A stretch of 64,000 nucleotides of DNA, taken from NCBI GenBank assembly GCA_026707665.1, contig JAPOWK010000080.1, positions 1 through 64,000 on the forward strand, written 5' to 3'. The notes under the pieces are model-generated. The model ran no database searches. It was not told where the DNA came from and saw nothing but the letters and a program-made list of their open reading frames with translations. Shown in pieces: positions 60,867 through 64,000 of the stretch (its first letter is position 1; every line of letters begins with the position of its first letter). Source of the DNA: Chloroflexota bacterium (lineage in GTDB: Bacteria > Chloroflexota > Anaerolineae > Aggregatilineales > Phototrophicaceae). The translations under genes and the position numbers were made by a program.

Positions 60867-60893
60867 CGGGCGATCAGGTTGATCGCCCCTACA
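60867..60893. repeat. Dispersed palindromic repeat copy
   Basis: GCGGGCGATCAGGTTGATCG followed by CCCCTAC is a copy of the window-wide palindrome with GATC in place of GACC/GGTC on both arms, a compensatory change that keeps the pairing. It lies between the second SIS gene and the GH20 gene. Confidence 0.65.
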
Positions 60894-60899
60894 GGGCGT

Positions 60900-61940
60900 T
60901 TAGATGTCGTCCAGCGAAATGACGGCGCTCAGGTTCTGCGGTCTGTCGGGATCGCAGCCGTTATGGATGGCGCGGTGGTACGCCAGCAATTGCAGAACGG
61001 GCAAGTACAACACCGGGCTGCACCAGGCGGGCATGTCCGCCGGCAGCCTTACATACTCATGATTCTCGATGTGAGCTTGTCCAATTGCCAACACTTTGGC
61101 GCCCATGTCAGCCATTTCGTCTAGCACGCGAATTTCGTGCTTGGCCGCTTCGGGCGAGATCAAGCCGATGACCAGGCTGTCTTCGCCCACCATCGACATT
61201 GGTCCATGGCGGAATTCCAGCGTGTGATAGGCTTCGCTGTAGGCGAGTGACATTTCCTTCATCTTTAACATCGCCTCGCAAGCGATGCCATAAAGCGCGT
61301 CGGACCCCAAAAAGAAGAATTTCGATATCGCCCTGTTTTCCCCCAGCGAGCGCGCCAGGTCGCCATAGCGCTCCAGTAGGTGGCGGCACACGTCCGGGAG
61401 CGGGCGGCTGGCGGCGAGGTCGTGGCCCGCGATGAGGGCGGCGAGCTGCTGCACGGCGACTAACATGCTGCTGAAGGAGCGCGTCTGGGCGACGCTGGCT
61501 TCCTGCGCGGCGTCAATGGCGATGGCGAGGTCGGACTCGCTGGCGAGCGGACTGCCGCTGTCGCAGGTGATGGTGGCCACCGGACCGCGGACTTTCGCTT
61601 TGAAGTGTTCTTGGGCGCGCAAGGTTTCGCTGGTGACGCCCGAGCGCGATACACTTAGCAGCCGATATCGTTGGCTCGGAATACAAATCGAGTGTGAATG
61701 CAGCAGCAGCTCGGAGGCGGGGCAGGCGAGGGCATGACAGCCGGCTTGGCGCAGGAGACTGGCGGCCGTTTGCGCCAGATAATAGGTCGAGCCGCAGCCG
61801 GTCACAATGATTTGGTCGAAGGCGCCGGTCTCCAGCCATGATTGCAAGAGCGGATCCCGAGGCTTGAAGGCAGCGAGCGCTTCGACCCAGACATCAGGCT
61901 GGCTCATGATTTCCCGCAAGGTATGCTGCCCAACTGGCAT
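60900..61940 (-). CDS. SIS-domain aminosugar isomerase/deaminase-like protein, copy 2
   Basis: 346 residues with two SIS domains: VTGCGSTYYLAQTAASLLRQ and LLSVSRSGVTSETLRAQEHF in the first, FLGSDALYGIACEAMLKMKEM and TLEFRHGPMSMVGEDSLVI in the second. Same architecture as copy 1 but more diverged; the C-terminus lacks the GlmS-like ending (here PDRPQNLSAVISLDD). Similar proteins act as galactosamine- or glucosamine-phosphate deaminase/isomerases. Located upstream of the GH20 gene on the same strand and divergent from nagA. Confidence 0.85.
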   Translation of the reverse strand: MPVGQHTLREIMSQPDVWVEALAAFKPRDPLLQSWLETGAFDQIIVTGCGSTYYLAQTAASLLRQAGCHALACPASELLLHSHSICIPSQRYRLLSVSRSGVTSETLRAQEHFKAKVRGPVATITCDSGSPLASESDLAIAIDAAQEASVAQTRSFSSMLVAVQQLAALIAGHDLAASRPLPDVCRHLLERYGDLARSLGENRAISKFFFLGSDALYGIACEAMLKMKEMSLAYSEAYHTLEFRHGPMSMVGEDSLVIGLISPEAAKHEIRVLDEMADMGAKVLAIGQAHIENHEYVRLPADMPAWCSPVLYLPVLQLLAYHRAIHNGCDPDRPQNLSAVISLDDI

Positions 61941-62087
61941 GAGTGTTCCTCAATCGCGCTTGACTCCCCGTAATACTAGCAGAGACTTACGTAATTCGCA
62001 GATTGGCGGTCGGAATCCGCTCAGCAATCCGGTCGCTGAGGCCCGGACAATCAATGATATACTCGCCGGAGAAGCGCGCTTATTTGA

Positions 62088-63293
62088 TTGCAGTCTGGAC
62101 GACTCCTCTTGTCGCGAATTTTGATAGAAAACAGCCAAGTTTGGCAAGACGACGGATTCATCGCCGGGCAGACGCTTGTCTTGCAGGACGGCTTTATCGA
62201 GGGCTTGTTTCTGCAGGCGGATATTGAGCATCAGCCCGGTGATCGGCGAATAGATGGCCGCGGCTGCTATGCTCTGCCGGGTTTCATCGATCTGCACTTG
62301 CACGGCAGCATGGGCTTTGATGTGATGGATGGATCGCTGGCTTCGTTGCAAGGTCTGTGCGATTTCCTCATTCAAGGTGGCGTCACCGGCTTTCTGGCGA
62401 CCACCATGACCGATTCCGCCGAGCGCATAAATGCCGCGCTGTCGGCGCTGAGGGCATTTGCTCGGCTCTCGGGCGCCCCCTTTCTCGGCGTTCATATTGA
62501 GGGACCCTATCTCAACCCGGCTTATCGCGGCTCACAAGCGGAAATGCACCTGCGTGAGCCAAGGCGCGAAGAATATATGCCCTGGCTGGAGACTGGTCTG
62601 GTCAAAATGATCACTATGGCGCCGGAAATTGCTGGTGGCGAGGGCTTGATGCGAGAGGCGCTTGCGCAGGGCGCGATAGTCTCCATCGGACACAGCGGCG
62701 CCGGTTATGATGCGGCGACCCGCTATTTCGCTGCGGGCGCGCGCCAGGTGACGCATACCTTCAACGGCATGCCAGGCATCCATCACCGCCAGCCTGGTCT
62801 ATTCGTCGCCGCGCTCGAGAACCCTGATGTCACCTTCCAGATCATTCCCGATGGCATCCATGTGCATCCGGCCGTGATTCGCATGCTGGCGCGTCTCGTG
62901 GGCAGGGAACGAATTGTGGTGATCACCGATGCGATGCTGGCGACTGGGCTGGGCGACGGCCAATATGCGACTGGCGATGCCTTCGTCACGGTCAAGGATG
63001 GTCAAGCGCGCTTGGCAGCCGGCGGCTTGGCTGGCAGCACATTGACGATGGAGCGGGCGCTGCATAACATGATGCGCTTCTGCGATTTGTCGCTGGCGGA
63101 AGCATTGCCGATGCTGACCCGCGTGCCGGCGCGTTCGATTGGCATGTATCCGCAGAAGGGTTCGCTGAAAGTGGGCGCGGATGCCGATGTTGTCATTTGG
63201 GATGCAGACATGGGTGCTCAGGCGACATTCGTAAAGGGACAGCTCGTCTATCAGGCAAAGGGACAATGCGCTGCGGCTATTGCGGACGCGTAA
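62088..63293 (+). CDS. nagA: N-acetylglucosamine-6-phosphate deacetylase
   Basis: Up to 401 residues. Converts GlcNAc-6-P to GlcN-6-P and acetate. Metal and catalytic residues: LPGFIDLHLHGSMGFDVMDG (H-x-H), VHIEGPYLNPAYRGSQ (Glu), SIGHSGAGYD (His), VTHTFNGMPGIHHR (His), and ITDAMLATG with the catalytic Asp. No ATG is available at the N-terminus; TTG at 62088 or, giving the more usual MSRILIENSQVW start, TTG at 62109. It supplies substrate to the SIS-type proteins encoded divergently. Confidence 0.93.
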   Translation: MQSGRLLLSRILIENSQVWQDDGFIAGQTLVLQDGFIEGLFLQADIEHQPGDRRIDGRGCYALPGFIDLHLHGSMGFDVMDGSLASLQGLCDFLIQGGVTGFLATTMTDSAERINAALSALRAFARLSGAPFLGVHIEGPYLNPAYRGSQAEMHLREPRREEYMPWLETGLVKMITMAPEIAGGEGLMREALAQGAIVSIGHSGAGYDAATRYFAAGARQVTHTFNGMPGIHHRQPGLFVAALENPDVTFQIIPDGIHVHPAVIRMLARLVGRERIVVITDAMLATGLGDGQYATGDAFVTVKDGQARLAAGGLAGSTLTMERALHNMMRFCDLSLAEALPMLTRVPARSIGMYPQKGSLKVGADADVVIWDADMGAQATFVKGQLVYQAKGQCAAAIADA

Positions 63294-63658
63294 ATCACCG
63301 CTGTGCCTGCGGGGCGCCCGACAGCGATCTGAAGCGTTTTCTGGCGCGAGGCGGTCGCGCATATTTCCCCAAAGGGCGTGAGAGCGCTCCCCAATGGGCG
63401 ACGCCCCCGCAAATCAAACGGCGCGAACGACGAGAGCTGCAGCGGCATTATCGCGAATGGTATAGTCAGCTGGTCGCGGATAGTGGCGAGCGCTGCGTCA
63501 ACTGTGGCGCGGGGGATAACCTGGTGCTGGATCACGTGACGCCGATTGCCCGAGGCGGGCGCTCAGAGCTGGGGAATCTTCAGATACTTTGCGCGGAATG
63601 CAACCGGCTCAAAGGCAAGCTGATGATCGACTGTCGCGCCTTCACACATCCAGAATAA
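63266..63658 (+). CDS. HNH endonuclease family protein with N-terminal zinc-ribbon-like motif
   Basis: 130 residues from the ATG at 63266, overlapping the nagA end by 28 bp. N-terminus MRCGYCGRVNHRCACG has closely spaced cysteines that could bind zinc. The C-terminal HNH motif is CVNCGAGDNLVLDHVTPIAR, then GNLQILCAECNRLKG: two CxxC pairs, catalytic His in LDHV, and the Asn in GNLQ. The middle part is strongly basic (KRRERRELQRHYREW). Probably a DNA nuclease of unknown role. It overlaps the convergent PhyH gene by 17 bp at the 3' end. Confidence 0.85.
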   Translation: MRCGYCGRVNHRCACGAPDSDLKRFLARGGRAYFPKGRESAPQWATPPQIKRRERRELQRHYREWYSQLVADSGERCVNCGAGDNLVLDHVTPIARGGRSELGNLQILCAECNRLKGKLMIDCRAFTHPE

Positions 63659-64000
63659 AGCGCGCCGCCGAACTGAGGCGAGCCCGGGTCGCATCGCTTA
63701 TCAACTCTCGAAAGTTTGTTTGCGGGGTATGGTGGCGCCGAGTGAAGTACGAGTGCAGGGCATAGCGCCGGGACCCGGTGCGATTGACCGTGCCGCCGTG
63801 CCAGAGATGCGAATTGAAGACGACGACCGTGCCCGCCTTACCGGTCACAAGCGCTTCTTCCGGGTGCTCTGCCCGCGGATCATCAAGCGCCGTTTGCGGG
63901 ACTTGCCCCCTGCGATGAGAACCCGGTACGATCCGCGTCGCGCCATTTTCCGGCGTGAAATCGACCAGGAGCCAGATCGAATTGCAGACCTGATAATTGC
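63642..64000 (-). CDS. Phytanoyl-CoA dioxygenase (PhyH) family protein, 5' part beyond window
   Basis: The minus-strand frame is open from the window end to the TGA at 63642, giving the C-terminal 118 or so residues. Clear PhyH core: CNSIWLLVDFTPENGATRIV, PGSHRRGQVPQ, then VVVFNSHLWHGGTVNRTGSR with the distal iron His and the 2-oxoglutarate-binding Arg. The motifs resemble those of the partial gene at the other window end, but the linker between them differs. Substrate unknown. Confidence 0.87.
   Translation of the reverse strand, partial: NYQVCNSIWLLVDFTPENGATRIVPGSHRRGQVPQTALDDPRAEHPEEALVTGKAGTVVVFNSHLWHGGTVNRTGSRRYALHSYFTRRHHTPQTNFRELISDATRARLSSAARFILDV

Noticed and set aside
59301..61124. 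A 607-codon plus-strand frame opposite the GH20 and second SIS genes
   Set aside because: It is the mirror of two well-supported genes in GC-rich DNA, has no Shine-Dalgarno and no recognisable domain.
1..64000. CRISPR arrays, prophage, insertion sequence transposases, rRNA and tRNA genes
   Set aside because: Looked for and not seen: repeats are palindromic intergenic elements without regular spacers, and no transposase, integrase, capsid or rRNA/tRNA-like sequence was recognised by eye.

Overview
The window is a dense, GC-rich bacterial chromosome segment. Phytanoyl-CoA dioxygenase (PhyH) genes cut by both ends, an F420-type luciferase-like oxidoreductase, Gfo/Idh/MocA dehydrogenases, sugar isomerases, tandem short-chain dehydrogenases, an NAD-linked formate dehydrogenase and a membrane-anchored hybrid kinase fit a heterotrophic Chloroflexota (Anaerolineae-like) bacterium. 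That placement is inference from gene content; no rRNA or tRNA gene was recognised.

Layout. 0-9 kb: partial PhyH gene, a nucleotide-sugar epimerase, a tightly coupled minus-strand operon (luciferase-like oxidoreductase, tRNA-dihydrouridine synthase, a membrane protein and a 58-residue membrane protein) and a plus-strand set (HpcH/HpaI aldolase, D-2-hydroxyacid dehydrogenase, cupin, membrane protein). 9-22.5 kb: a duplicated secreted protein, M20 peptidase, DEAD-box helicase, GH4 glycosidase, Gfo/Idh, an odd 717-bp gap with a 22-G run, then hydantoinase A and B subunits, a sarcosine-oxidase-like flavoenzyme and an SDR. 22.6-34.6 kb: molybdenum cofactor and formate dehydrogenase region (MoeA-PBP fusion, MoeA, FdhD, Fe-S subunit, NuoE-NuoF fusion, MobA, FdhA), interrupted by an intact HepT/MntA toxin-antitoxin pair beside a decayed one. 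34.7-44.3 kb: Zn alcohol dehydrogenase, three tandem SDR paralogues, a type II restriction-modification pair of MvaI/BcnI type, sugar isomerase, Gfo/Idh and two sugar ABC permeases whose binding-protein gene survives only as a 3' stub. 44.4-64 kb: hybrid histidine kinase, NamZ-type muramidase, M24 peptidase, five paralogous secreted Cys-repeat proteins (49.6-58.2 kb) with a HAD hydrolase among them, then an amino-sugar block (two SIS proteins, GH20 hexosaminidase, NagA), an HNH nuclease and a second partial PhyH gene.

How the parts fit. NamZ, GH20, the SIS proteins and NagA form a plausible route from N-acetylated amino sugars or peptidoglycan fragments to central metabolism. The 22.6-34.6 kb genes supply the bis-MGD cofactor and electron-transfer subunits of an NAD-linked formate dehydrogenase. 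HyuA/HyuB and the flavin oxidase suggest breakdown of a cyclic amide to an N-methylated amino acid.

Most noteworthy: (1) the five-gene family of exported proteins built from 18 copies of a two-cysteine repeat that I cannot assign to a named family; (2) an intact HepT/MntA pair next to a copy in which toxin and antitoxin have both decayed; (3) a dispersed palindromic intergenic repeat (GTAGGGGCGAC...GTCGCCC); (4) the decapitated binding-protein gene; (5) the poly-G gap, which may be an assembly artefact; (6) six exactly phased decamers upstream of a sugar-dehydrogenase operon.
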